From a virus, in the IMG/VR virus record IMGVR_UViG_3300023220_000904, positions 1-42,273 of that record: a stretch of 42,273 nucleotides of DNA; one strand, written 5' to 3'. Of this stretch, positions 33,444 to 41,035 are shown one piece after another. A model generated the notes under the pieces. It did no database searches and was not told where the DNA came from. It saw nothing but the letters and a program-made list of their open reading frames with translations. The position numbers and the translations under genes were made by a program. Numbering within the stretch: position 1 is the first letter of the stretch; each line of letters begins with the position of its first letter.

Positions 33444-33725
33444 TTAAGAATATTCCGGGAAATAATCAGCGAGATTTATTCCTTTAAAAAAAACCTTGCA
33501 GAGCAGACGTCCGTAACTGAGTGTTATCGGCTTACCTAAAACCACTTTTTTATTTAAAATAAGTCTTTTCAACTTGAGAGTAGCGGAATTAAAACCGGGT
33601 TCATTTCGTTCAGGGGTATCGTAGCCGGTGGGCCTGACTCGATCTCCGTATTTGAAGCCCCACCTCCAGACCGGATCAATCACGAAGGTATCGCCGTCGA
33701 TAATTTTTATAACTCGATAATTCAT
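33444..33725 (-). CDS. Staphylococcal-nuclease-like (SNase) protein
   Basis: 93 aa. Residues 6-12 (IKIIDGDT), then DRVRPTGYDTPERNEPG, and LSYGRLLCKV match the SNase fold. The catalytic set seems present: Asp10 or 12, Arg31, Asp36, Glu39 and Arg73. There is no signal peptide and it is shorter than secreted nucleases (~150 aa), so it would act inside the cell or on DNA during entry. Function in the phage is unknown. Confidence 0.75.
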   Translation of the reverse strand: MNYRVIKIIDGDTFVIDPVWRWGFKYGDRVRPTGYDTPERNEPGFNSATLKLKRLILNKKVVLGKPITLSYGRLLCKVFFKGINLADYFPEYS

Positions 33726-33750
33726 ATTAATTAGTATTTATTTGTATTAT

Positions 33751-33791
33751 TTTGTATACAAATAGTATTTATGTATTTATAACTACTATTT
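33751..33791 (+). promoter_or_regulatory. GTATAC-type repeat and dyad between divergent genes
   Basis: TTTGTATACAAATAGTATTTA (first part) and a perfect 8-bp inverted repeat AAATAGTA/TACTATTT with a 16-base spacer. Similar GTATACAAAAGTATTTA-type sites occur at 35599-35615, 39190-39206 and 41300-41316. It lies between the SNase gene and the gene at 33834, consistent with an operator or promoter. Confidence 0.45.
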
Positions 33792-33833
33792 TGTATTTAA
33801 TCATATTATTTTTAACTAAAAGGTATTTTTAAA

Positions 33834-34124
33834 ATGAAAAAAGAACTTACTCCAAAAGGAGTTGAATACGTGGATTTTACAGATTCTCATAAAGAGGAAT
33901 GTACTTTGAGAAAATGTTATTTACCAGATAATGAAGATAAAATCGGGATTGCGTTAGGTATTAAAGACCCAAAGGTTTATATTTTTAATAAAGATACATG
34001 GGAATGGGATGATCATCCTATTCCTGAGAAAGTAAAAGTCGAAACTCAAATTCACCTTACCAGAGAGCAGGTTAAAGAATTACTGCCTTATTTACAATAT
34101 TTTGTAGCAACAGGAAATATATGA
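33834..34124 (+). CDS. Hypothetical early-region protein (96 aa)
   Basis: A soluble acidic protein whose C-terminus (IHLTREQVKELLPYLQYFV) looks like a helical phage-specific module. The upstream AAAGG could be a ribosome site. It overlaps the next gene (ATGA, four bases). Family unknown. Confidence 0.5.
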   Translation: MKKELTPKGVEYVDFTDSHKEECTLRKCYLPDNEDKIGIALGIKDPKVYIFNKDTWEWDDHPIPEKVKVETQIHLTREQVKELLPYLQYFVATGNI

Positions 34125-34471
34125 ATAAAACAAAGATCACTCCGGAGATAATACCTTTTGCCCCCGAATCTGATTCCGATGGTTATCCGACGGATCATAC
34201 TTTGAAAACCATTCGGGAATATCAGACTCATAACAAAGAAGATCGTAAAGAATTGTTGGAATTCTGTATGGAAGCCTGGAAATATGATGATTATGTTTCT
34301 CAGAAAAACGAACGGTACAGTTTCAGTACAGGCGGTTGGAGCGGAAACGAAGATATTATCGCCGCGATGATGAAAAACCATATATTCTGAATGATAGTCT
34401 GGTATTCTTCTCGCAGAGGCGGGCATTATGAATTTAAATTAAGCAGAGACGGATATTATGAATTTGATTAA
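34121..34471 (+). pseudogene. Conserved phage protein interrupted by in-frame TGA
   Basis: The first part (89 aa) has DSDGYPTDHTLKTIREY and STGGWSGNEDIIAAMMKNHIF, a segment seen in a widespread phage protein family. In that family the sequence normally runs on as FW...W.SSRRGGHY.F. Here TGA (34388-34390) stands where the Trp codon would be, and the same frame continues for 26 codons (IVWYSSRRGGHYEFKL). So it is a nonsense-interrupted gene or a candidate for readthrough. The family memory is not verified here. Confidence 0.6.
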
Positions 34472-34486
34472 GCGGAAAAGGTAATC

Positions 34487-34903
34487 ATGTTATTAACCAT
34501 AATTACTGAAACAGGCTGGGCTTGTTTAGGTCTGTCGTCCAGTCAGAATTTTATTGAACAGGTGATTGATTCTGATATTAAATGTTTTGATGAAATTCAG
34601 ATTCTTACCGAGAGAAGGATGAAATCCATTAATGAGCTGCCGATAATAAACCCCGAATTCACACCTGAACATAAAAAAGCATTGATCGATATTTTTACAA
34701 ACCTGACAGGCCGTAAAATCGGCTGTTATCCATACTGGCTCGACAAAAGCGGGATGAAACAGAAAAATTATTTTTATCGAATAATACAGTTGGTAAATAC
34801 AGGCATAACCACCGAACAAGCATACAAAGAAGCATATAAAAATTATAAGACAATAAACAGAAATAATCCCGTGACAATAATAAAAGAGACAGATTATGAA
34901 TAA
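34487..34903 (+). CDS. Hypothetical protein (138 aa)
   Basis: Soluble; N-terminal ~45 residues are followed by a region with HKKALIDIFTNLTGRKIGC and a helical end. An internal ATG at 34619 could also be a start. It overlaps the next gene by 8 bases. No family recognised. Confidence 0.45.
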   Translation: MLLTIITETGWACLGLSSSQNFIEQVIDSDIKCFDEIQILTERRMKSINELPIINPEFTPEHKKALIDIFTNLTGRKIGCYPYWLDKSGMKQKNYFYRIIQLVNTGITTEQAYKEAYKNYKTINRNNPVTIIKETDYE

Positions 34904-35276
34904 AAATCTACCTTACGATCCTGATTTAAAAGAAGCGATGTTAAAAATTCAGGAAATCATGGACGAGTACGAAATCGGCGGCAGTATCGCTCTGGCTTCC
35001 AAAACACATGCTGAATTTTTATACCATTTCCCGAAGTGGAGTATCGTTCAGCTTGTAAAGCCGTCCGGAGTGAGAATCAGATCAAAACGGGAAGACTTCA
35101 GCTCAAAAGAAGCGCAGCACAAAGCCAATGAAGAAACCTGTCATTTGGTGGCAAGAACCAGAGACAGTTCAGGAAAGGCTTTTATGGTGTTTGAAGATAT
35201 ATTTAAACAGCTGGATAAACAATTTGATATAGAACACGAACCTTTTTCAAAGTTCACTCCTCATCGTGAGAACTGA
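34896..35276 (+). CDS. Conserved-type phage protein of unknown function (126 aa)
   Basis: Residues ~8-55 (LKEAMLKIQEIMDEYEIGG, then AEFLYHFPKWS) resemble a hypothetical protein that recurs in phages of many hosts. Function is unknown. It is the end of the small plus-strand block starting at 33834 and converges with the secreted protein gene on the other strand (2-base gap). Confidence 0.5.
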   Translation: MNKNLPYDPDLKEAMLKIQEIMDEYEIGGSIALASKTHAEFLYHFPKWSIVQLVKPSGVRIRSKREDFSSKEAQHKANEETCHLVARTRDSSGKAFMVFEDIFKQLDKQFDIEHEPFSKFTPHREN

Positions 35277-35278
35277 GT

Positions 35279-35593
35279 TTAATCGACGGTCATGTTTTCC
35301 AGTTCTTCGGTTACGGTCCATAATTTAAAGCCTTTAAAAACAAAACAGCTGACACCGCTGAAAACTCCGTGGTCAGTGACCGTCACCTTCAGTCCGGATT
35401 GCAGAATCAGGCATTTTTCAGTAGTGAGGTAAGCCTGAAAACTATCGAAGTCTTTAGCGTTAGCGAATTTGAGCATATCCTGAAGCCATTCCTTTTTAGA
35501 ACAGGAAGCGTATGTTCCTCTGGTGGTGGCCGATAAAGCGTATAATTGAACGGCGAACAAACAGCAGACGAGAATAAAAAGTATTTTTTTCAT
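35279..35593 (-). CDS. Secreted hypothetical protein (104 aa)
   Basis: A signal peptide (MKKILFILVCCLFAVQLYA) is followed by a mature domain with three cysteines and aromatic residues. The family is not recognised. It lies alone on the minus strand between two plus-strand blocks with an operator-like repeat just upstream (35599-35615), so it is probably independently regulated, possibly in the lysogenic state. Confidence 0.55.
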   Translation of the reverse strand: MKKILFILVCCLFAVQLYALSATTRGTYASCSKKEWLQDMLKFANAKDFDSFQAYLTTEKCLILQSGLKVTVTDHGVFSGVSCFVFKGFKLWTVTEELENMTVD

Positions 35594-35598
35594 ATTCC

Positions 35599-35615
35599 GT
35601 ATACAAAAGTATTTA
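35599..35615 (+). promoter_or_regulatory. GTATACAAAAGTATTTA repeat
   Basis: GTATACAAAAGTATTTA lies between the divergent genes 35593(-) and 35674(+). It matches the similar sites at 33751, 39190 and 41300, so it is a plausible operator for an unidentified phage regulator. Confidence 0.45.
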
Positions 35616-35673
35616 ATTGTATTAATTTATATTATTTTCAGTGTAAAACGTATTATTTTTTAAAAGAGGTAAA

Positions 35674-35895
35674 ATGAATAAAGATTTAATTGAATTGGCA
35701 AGAACACTTCCGATTTCATTAAACGATCTGAAGCCGGCTTATGAATATTTATTAAAGGATAAAGAAACGGATAATAGTAAGATTATCAGCATTTTAAAAA
35801 AATGCTGTGATATCTCTCTTCAAAGTAATTCTGATCTTCTCCAAACAGTAGTTTATTTTACTACATCCACCAGATCACAAACAGGCACAAAATGA
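35674..35895 (+). CDS. Hypothetical protein (73 aa)
   Basis: A mainly helical, soluble protein with an AAAGAGG ribosome-site-like sequence before the ATG. It overlaps the next gene by four bases (ATGA). No family recognised. Confidence 0.45.
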   Translation: MNKDLIELARTLPISLNDLKPAYEYLLKDKETDNSKIISILKKCCDISLQSNSDLLQTVVYFTTSTRSQTGTK

Positions 35896-36104
35896 ATAAA
35901 AGACAGAGGAAAAAGGCAACTAAAAAGTTAAAAAAGAAAATATTTACCGGTCAATTAAAAGAATTCACGATAAAACCGGATTTTAAGCGAGGTGTAGATT
36001 GGACTGCAAGCAGTAGCGTTATTGATATTACCGAACTTACTGACATTGCTTCTGTTATTATCGACACCGAAAAGCTTTATAAAGAACGGATTCCGGATGA
36101 CTAA
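35892..36104 (+). CDS. Small basic hypothetical protein (70 aa)
   Basis: The N-terminal 25 residues are strongly Lys/Arg-rich, then the protein becomes acidic and mixed. No family recognised. It ends 4 bases into the convergent Ig-like gene. Confidence 0.45.
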   Translation: MNKRQRKKATKKLKKKIFTGQLKEFTIKPDFKRGVDWTASSSVIDITELTDIASVIIDTEKLYKERIPDD

Positions 36105-36412
36105 GAATAATCAACCAGATCATTCAGATTCTGAGTCGCCGGAGTGTCCTCCAGACGTTTCCTGAAGACGCTCTCGTTGATGGTGATGCGGTAGTAGGTG
36201 TCTGGGGTCATGTTGGTGGTTTCGGTGAGGTTTATCGACCATGAGCCGTCGACGTCGGAGCTTTGAACGATCTGTTCTTCTCCGGAGACGCTGATCTTGG
36301 TTTTATATTTCGTCACTTTTTTATTGAGAGCGAGACTGACCTCTGTTTCCAGAGGATTCCCTTCGATATCGAAAATGTTACCCTGCAAAGTGATTAAATC
36401 CTGTGTTTCCAT
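36101..36412 (-). CDS. Ig-like/beta-sandwich protein, paralogue 1 (103 aa)
   Basis: A beta-rich pattern (LQGNIFDIEGNPLETEVSLALN ... DVDGSWSINL ... YYRITI) shared with the protein at 36692-37003 over its full length, with the same length of 103 aa. Carboxypeptidase-regulatory or Ig-like folds of this type decorate phage heads and tails. It is transcribed from the terminase operon. Function is inferred. Confidence 0.5.
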   Translation of the reverse strand: METQDLITLQGNIFDIEGNPLETEVSLALNKKVTKYKTKISVSGEEQIVQSSDVDGSWSINLTETTNMTPDTYYRITINESVFRKRLEDTPATQNLNDLVDYS

Positions 36413-36419
36413 AATTTTT

Positions 36420-36668
36420 TTAAGCTGTAAGGGCGGTCATCTCGTTCCATTCCTGAGCTATCAGATTAAAAGCCTTCTTCTCGACCTTCCTGGAGTATCT
36501 GAATTTTTTTATTTTCCAGCTTTTTCTATCCTGCATGGTCAGATAATCGTGTTTCTGTTCGTTCACAGTCCGGCAGCACTCGATGGTGATATAAGTTCCG
36601 AAGTCATCAATCATCGGATTATCACCGCAGACAGGACAGGGTGAGAGAATTCTCTTTATTTTTCTCAT
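36420..36668 (-). CDS. Lar-like zinc protein (putative restriction alleviation)
   Basis: 82 aa. A CPVCGDNP motif near the N-terminus, a second cysteine cluster (ECCRT), and an AFNLIAQEWNEM end fit the Lar-like family (CPFCG...C..C...A...WN). Known Lar proteins reduce restriction of incoming DNA. With a neighbouring phage methyltransferase, an anti-restriction role is reasonable. Zinc ligation by the second cluster is uncertain. Confidence 0.45.
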   Translation of the reverse strand: MRKIKRILSPCPVCGDNPMIDDFGTYITIECCRTVNEQKHDYLTMQDRKSWKIKKFRYSRKVEKKAFNLIAQEWNEMTALTA

Positions 36669-36691
36669 GATATTTTCTGTTTCAGCCGGAA

Positions 36692-37003
36692 TCAGACAGT
36701 CACGTCCGGCAATTCCGTAAAATTAAGATCGGTCAGACTGAAAGGAACGGTTTTTCTGAATTTCATTTTCAGGATCGTGAAAATATAATGAGGATTATCG
36801 CTCATTTTATCGTTATCCACCAGATCAACCGTCCAGTCACCGCCGCTGTCCGTGAGAACCGTCCGACTGCTGCCCACGATCTGAGCGTCAGCGTCGTAAA
36901 AAACGGTTTTGAGACTGAGACGAATTTCAACTTCCACCCCTGCCGCCGCCACCGCGCCGACATCGCTCAGATTTCCGTTTACGGTTATTTTATCAGGAGG
37001 CAT
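36692..37003 (-). CDS. Ig-like/beta-sandwich protein, paralogue 2 (103 aa)
   Basis: Same length and alignable residue pattern as the 36101-36412 protein: NGNLSDVGAVAAAGVEVEIRLS, then SSRTVLTDSGGDWTVDLVDN and a FRKTVPFSLTDLNF end. The two genes flank the zinc-protein gene. They lie immediately after the large terminase, with which this gene overlaps by 11 bases. Confidence 0.5.
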   Translation of the reverse strand: MPPDKITVNGNLSDVGAVAAAGVEVEIRLSLKTVFYDADAQIVGSSRTVLTDSGGDWTVDLVDNDKMSDNPHYIFTILKMKFRKTVPFSLTDLNFTELPDVTV

Positions 37004-39002
37004 TTGTTATATTTTTATCCGGTTTTTTCATTTCAAGTTCCTTAGTAAGATATTCGATCACATAATGGCGATTGATTAAAGCTTCGAGTTCATCTTTTTT
37101 ATATATGGTTTTATATTGCTCTCTCATTTTCCTGACCATATTATCCAAGAAGATATCAGCCAGACAACAGTTATAAACCCGGCAGTCAAGAGCCTCGTTG
37201 CGTCTGGCTCCGGCGTCAAAACTACCATCGGCGCGTTTGTCCTCGGCGGTCAGCATCATGAAATAACGCTCGCCGTAGTCAGCCGGAAAATCACAGAAGC
37301 CCGGTTTCTGGAGAGTCAGTAACTGCTGGCGTCGGACATGCAGATTATTATAAATATGATTTTTATAATAATTGGTACTGATCTGAAAAAGGATTATGCC
37401 GTTAAGATTCTTTATTCGATAGCGCATCAGGTTGGAGGAGGTCATTTCATCGCCTTTCTCCTCTTTGCGCTTGGCCAGTTTGCTGAAATTCCAGAGGGGA
37501 TAAGTACTCCCCCAGCTTCTGGTGAATTGAAAAACGATATCCGCCATATTTCCGTCGGTCGCATCGATACCGACCATTCTGACCGGGAATTCCACACCGT
37601 CATCTCTTAAATAAGTCAGTTTATTTTTTTTAGCCAGATCATTCAGCTGTCCCCAGGCTCCTTTTTCATCGTAGATATTTTTTACATTACCCTCGAAACG
37701 ATAATAAGCGATCGACCAGGTCCGATAATCAGCTCCATGACCGCAGACCTCAAGTTCCAGACGCGGCGGATTATTGGGATCATCCGCCGACCCGGTCTGA
37801 ACATCACCGGTCATCGTCAGAAAAAGCACTCCGCGCGGTACGGTTCCGGAGAGATAAGTACCTTGCCCCTCCATGATTTTTTTGTGTTTGGGCCTGGTTC
37901 CCATATCCCGATAAGGCATCCCGACCACCAGATTGATGAAGGAGCGTAATTTATCGGGGTTCCCTTCGGCGGCCTGCCTTCTCTGATACATTCTTTTCCA
38001 GGGAGCGAAACCGAGCGGAGCGTACCAGCCGGAGAGCTGATAACTGCGGACATCATCTTTTTGGGGATCAGCGGTCGGTTCCCAGTGTCCGCCGATTAAA
38101 AATTCCAGTTTATCATGCTCGAAAATAGCATCGGTACAATAATCACATTCATAATACATCCCTTTTAATTTTCCGGCCACGGTTTCGCCTTTGAATTTCG
38201 GCCAGATCATAACCTGAAATTTTCCGCAATGAATACAAGACACGAACCAGTGTCTTTTATCTCCGAGATCATATCTTTTCTCAATCGCGCTGTGACCGGC
38301 CAGGGTGGGAGTGGAAACGATCATTACTTTAGCGAGATCACCCCAGGATTCCGCTCTCATTTCGGCCACATCGAGGTAGCTGCCCTCTCCGGTGTCCAGT
38401 TGTTCCTTGGCTCCATCGGCTTCATCAATCAGAATGATTCTTTTGGTCAGAGCGCGCAGGCTGGCCGCTGACAGAGCGGAAACGAGGTCGAACTGACCAC
38501 CGGGATATTCTTTAGTGGCAAGTCTGTCTCCGGTCTGTTTGCCTGATTTTCTGAGTTCCTGGGGACGAATCAGCTCACGATAACCGTATGAGTTGATGGC
38601 CGGTTCCAATCTGCGACCGACCCAGCGGCGATAGTTGTCGGCACTGGACGTCACCATCAGCAAATCCGCCGGAAAATACCCCATATAATAACAGATGATT
38701 GATTCCAGTGCGGTGGTCATAGCCAATTGAGCGGCTTTCATGATCACGGTCTCCCGAATCGGTGACATCGGCGACATGTTTTCCAGAATCTCTCTCATGT
38801 ACGGAGTACGGTAAAGCTGGAACGGGCCGGGGTAGCGTTCACCATCCGGCAGCACCCGGTATTTTTCACAATGCTCTGCGATATTGAGACTCGGTTTGGA
38901 GGTCGGAATCATCTTGGCGCACTTCATAAAGAAGTCGGCCCAGCGTTGTCTGTCTTCGTGCCTTACCGGGTATTTGAGATCAAAAGTAGTTGTACTTTCC
39001 AT
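36993..39002 (-). CDS. Terminase large subunit, lambda gpA-like
   Basis: 669 aa. Features of GpA terminases are the N-terminal ATPase (ETVIMKAAQLAMTTALE around ~85-100), the DEAD-like Walker B (KRIILIDEADG, ~188-198), a zinc-like CIHCG...CDYC (~256-289), and a nuclease region (RMVGIDATDGNMADI). It packages DNA into proheads. It is preceded by the late site B and separated from the small subunit by the methyltransferase gene and the two cassettes. Confidence 0.9.
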   Translation of the reverse strand: MESTTTFDLKYPVRHEDRQRWADFFMKCAKMIPTSKPSLNIAEHCEKYRVLPDGERYPGPFQLYRTPYMREILENMSPMSPIRETVIMKAAQLAMTTALESIICYYMGYFPADLLMVTSSADNYRRWVGRRLEPAINSYGYRELIRPQELRKSGKQTGDRLATKEYPGGQFDLVSALSAASLRALTKRIILIDEADGAKEQLDTGEGSYLDVAEMRAESWGDLAKVMIVSTPTLAGHSAIEKRYDLGDKRHWFVSCIHCGKFQVMIWPKFKGETVAGKLKGMYYECDYCTDAIFEHDKLEFLIGGHWEPTADPQKDDVRSYQLSGWYAPLGFAPWKRMYQRRQAAEGNPDKLRSFINLVVGMPYRDMGTRPKHKKIMEGQGTYLSGTVPRGVLFLTMTGDVQTGSADDPNNPPRLELEVCGHGADYRTWSIAYYRFEGNVKNIYDEKGAWGQLNDLAKKNKLTYLRDDGVEFPVRMVGIDATDGNMADIVFQFTRSWGSTYPLWNFSKLAKRKEEKGDEMTSSNLMRYRIKNLNGIILFQISTNYYKNHIYNNLHVRRQQLLTLQKPGFCDFPADYGERYFMMLTAEDKRADGSFDAGARRNEALDCRVYNCCLADIFLDNMVRKMREQYKTIYKKDELEALINRHYVIEYLTKELEMKKPDKNITNAS

Positions 39003-39034
39003 GATTTAAGAGAATATTTATCTAAATAGCAACA

Positions 39035-39077
39035 AAACGTATAGCACCGGAGACGCATCCACTGGGCTCAACACCAA
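39035..39077 (-). promoter_or_regulatory. Shared late-promoter-like site B
   Basis: It repeats site A (31286-31328): two identical boxes with the same 17-base spacer whose bases differ. It lies 33 bases upstream of the terminase ATG. Beside it, CGGACTA (39080) and TAGTCCG (39110) form a 7-bp dyad; site A has related AGTCCG motifs, though there as direct repeats. A late activator or phage-specific promoter is inferred. Confidence 0.55.
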
Positions 39078-39189
39078 ACCGGACTAATTGTTACAAAACC
39101 TTACCATTCTAGTCCGCTCACTCTAACGAAAGACAAGCGGAAATAAGACGGATAATATTATAGATTCGGGAATAATAAACGGATAAACC

Positions 39190-39206
39190 GTATATAAAAG
39201 TATTTA
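39190..39206 (+). promoter_or_regulatory. GTATATAAAAGTATTTA repeat
   Basis: GTATATAAAAGTATTTA lies between the methyltransferase stop and the late site B. It matches the 35599-35615 site except at one base. Orientation and binding protein are not known. Confidence 0.4.
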
Positions 39207-39230
39207 TAAAGACTATTTTGTATTATTTAA

Positions 39231-40598
39231 TCATTGTGAGGAATACTCTGTCCAGGATTTTTCATGGCCGTTGATTCTGACCGTGTCCGACTCCGTGAAA
39301 TCACACCACCGCTGGACGATGACCTGACAGTAAAGAGGATCGATCTCCATCCCGAAGCATTTCCGCCCGGTCTTCTCACAGGCCATCAGGGTGGAGCCGG
39401 AGCCGAGGAAACCATCATAAATGGTCTTAAAATCATCAAAATCTTTAAAAATATTACTGAATAGACCGACTGGTTTCTGTGTGGGGTGAACTCTGCTTTT
39501 AAGCTCTTCTTTCCTCTTACCTTCACGGCTTAACCCATTCCATAAGAATTTAAATATTTTAACACCGCCCTTTGTAAAAGAAGTCCAAGCCATTTCCGCT
39601 TGAGAAAAATTACCTGTCATTTCTTTATCCCAAATCACCCAGCAACGAGAAGGCGGCAGAAAATCAGTAAAATAATTTCCTCCCCAAAGAATAATATTAT
39701 CAAATCCTAAATCCAGACAGCATTTATAAAAAGATTCTGCTATTTCCGTAGTCTGATCTCCCTCTATTTTTCTGTAAACCTTACTAGGTCTGATGTTTCC
39801 ACCGCCTATTCTACCCGTATTTTTTACTCCACCAAATGCATATCCTCCATTATTAGGATCCCCACCACCTCCGACCTGGTTACTCTGAACGACATCAATA
39901 CCGTAAGGCGGATCAGTGAAGACCATATCGACCTGCTGTCCGTTCATCAGCCTTTGGACCTGCTCGGCTGCGGTGGAATCTCCGCACAGCAGACGGTGGT
40001 CTCCCAGCTCGATCAGGTCTCCGACTTTCAGACAGCTTTCCTCTGGAATTTCGGGAGTCTGATTGTCTCTGCCGTCGTCCTTTTCTTTATCCTCCTCCGC
40101 GTCTAAAACCTCCTCCCAGGTGAATTCAGGCAGGTCGATGGTGGAGGAAACGGTCTCGTAACTAAGATTAACCTCTCTCAGATAATCGGCCACCACTTCG
40201 GAGTCGATCCAGCTTGTCCGGCTTTCCTTCAGGATCAGCAGTTTTTTAGCTTCGGTTTTAGTAGCGGCCAGACAGCGTGTAGCCGGGAGCCTGGGAATTT
40301 CCAGACCGATTTCAGCCAGGAGAGCGAGAGCCTTTTTGCGGTGGTGAGCGTCGAAGCAGAAAACATTCTCTTTCTCATCGATCCAGACCTGGAGATTATT
40401 GACGATCCCGAATCTGAGCAGAGATTTAGCCAGCTTCATTATTTTTTTATCATCGGTCAGTTTGAGACTCCGACCGCTCTCTAAAAGCTGGAGGTCTTCG
40501 AGTGAATTATAGTCCACCAGAATTTCACCGGTACACATCACTTTCAGCGTATCCATTCTGAGTTGAGTTTTCAGAACTTCCAGATCCAGTAAGTCCAT
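39231..40598 (-). CDS. ParB-like domain / DNA methyltransferase fusion
   Basis: 455 aa. The N-terminal ~170 residues are a ParB/sulfiredoxin-like nuclease-fold domain (FDAHHRKKALALLAEIG). The C-terminal part is a beta-class N4/N6 amino methyltransferase: DPPYGIDV (~229), HPTQKP (~371), and FLGSGST (~397). No restriction enzyme is adjacent, so it is probably an orphan modifying enzyme for anti-restriction. The region ~240-380 (target recognition) is clearly A+T-richer than its flanks. An extended -10 TATAAT lies only 5 bases before the ATG. Confidence 0.85.
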   Translation of the reverse strand: MDLLDLEVLKTQLRMDTLKVMCTGEILVDYNSLEDLQLLESGRSLKLTDDKKIMKLAKSLLRFGIVNNLQVWIDEKENVFCFDAHHRKKALALLAEIGLEIPRLPATRCLAATKTEAKKLLILKESRTSWIDSEVVADYLREVNLSYETVSSTIDLPEFTWEEVLDAEEDKEKDDGRDNQTPEIPEESCLKVGDLIELGDHRLLCGDSTAAEQVQRLMNGQQVDMVFTDPPYGIDVVQSNQVGGGGDPNNGGYAFGGVKNTGRIGGGNIRPSKVYRKIEGDQTTEIAESFYKCCLDLGFDNIILWGGNYFTDFLPPSRCWVIWDKEMTGNFSQAEMAWTSFTKGGVKIFKFLWNGLSREGKRKEELKSRVHPTQKPVGLFSNIFKDFDDFKTIYDGFLGSGSTLMACEKTGRKCFGMEIDPLYCQVIVQRWCDFTESDTVRINGHEKSWTEYSSQ

Positions 40599-40630
40599 TT
40601 GGTATTATATCAGCATTTCAATGTTGTTCT

Positions 40631-40665
40631 GGACTAGTTTCCAACCATACCTATAAAACTAGTCC
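40631..40665 (+). promoter_or_regulatory. 10-bp inverted repeat upstream of methyltransferase
   Basis: GGACTAGTTT and AAACTAGTCC are perfect arms separated by 15 bases. The GGACTA/TAGTCC arms resemble those of the dyad beside the late site B (39080-39116). It is 33 bases upstream of the methyltransferase start, and also upstream of the first cassette on the other strand, so it may be an operator for either. Confidence 0.5.
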
Positions 40666-40698
40666 ACTACTTACAAAATATTTATTGTATATAAATTT

Positions 40699-40721
40699 AC
40701 GGAGTGTTCAAAGCACTCCGT
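40699..40721 (+). ncRNA. Leader hairpin, copy 1
   Basis: ACGGAGTG and CACTCCGT form a perfect 8-bp stem. The second copy has GCGGAGTG and CACTCCGC: the outer pair has changed from A-T to G-C on both sides, a compensatory change that supports the hairpin as an RNA element. Confidence 0.6.
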
Positions 40722-40804
40722 AAAATGCGTTATATGATGATACGTCCCTCAGGTTTTTAATTAAGGGTATAAACTCATCTATAACATTATTTCTTAGGGA
40801 CCGA

Positions 40805-40915
40805 ATGATACCTAAAAAAGAAGTAAAAGTAAGAGCATATATTCGTTATCGTTTAAGACGATTTGAATATATATCTACTCATTTTCGTAGTCTACCTAGA
40901 TTAAAACTTAGTTAG
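40805..40915 (+). CDS. Arginine-rich micropeptide, copy 1 (36 aa)
   Basis: 36 codons from ATG to TAG, preceded by AGGGA. The product is strongly basic with an AYIRYRLRRFEYI centre and a PRLKLS end; no membrane segment. Compared with copy 2, 32 of 36 residues agree and 8 of the 12 differing codons are synonymous, so both copies evolve as coding sequences. Function unknown; RNA or DNA binding is likely from its charge. Confidence 0.7.
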   Translation: MIPKKEVKVRAYIRYRLRRFEYISTHFRSLPRLKLS

Positions 40916-40927
40916 GTAAATAATAAA

Positions 40928-40960
40928 TACAAACTGCATATATAATGTATGTAGTTTGTA
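40928..40960 (+). promoter_or_regulatory. Inverted repeat ending copy 1
   Basis: TACAAACTGCATA and TATGTAGTTTGTA pair over 13 bases with one G-T, around a 7-base loop. It ends the cassette and is also found in copy 2. There is no T-run, so either a terminator aided by factors or an operator. Confidence 0.5.
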
Positions 40961-41013
40961 TAGAAAATAGTAGAAAATAATACAAATAAATACTTTTTAT
41001 TGTATATAAATTT

Positions 41014-41035
41014 GCGGAGTGTTGAAGCACTCCGC
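41014..41035 (+). ncRNA. Leader hairpin, copy 2
   Basis: GCGGAGTG, six bases, CACTCCGC: perfect 8-bp stem with a shorter loop than in copy 1. See copy 1 for the compensatory base change. Confidence 0.6.

Larger units (their letters stand above)
40681..40960 (+). repeat. Leader/micro-ORF cassette, copy 1
   Basis: A ~280-base unit: promoter-like TTGTATATAAA (40685), a hairpin (40699-40721), a short upstream ORF, a ribosome site, a 36-codon ORF (40805-40915) and a 33-base inverted repeat (40928-40960). A second imperfect copy lies at 40996-41271. Both are on the plus strand, antisense to the terminase-methyltransferase transcripts. Confidence 0.8.
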
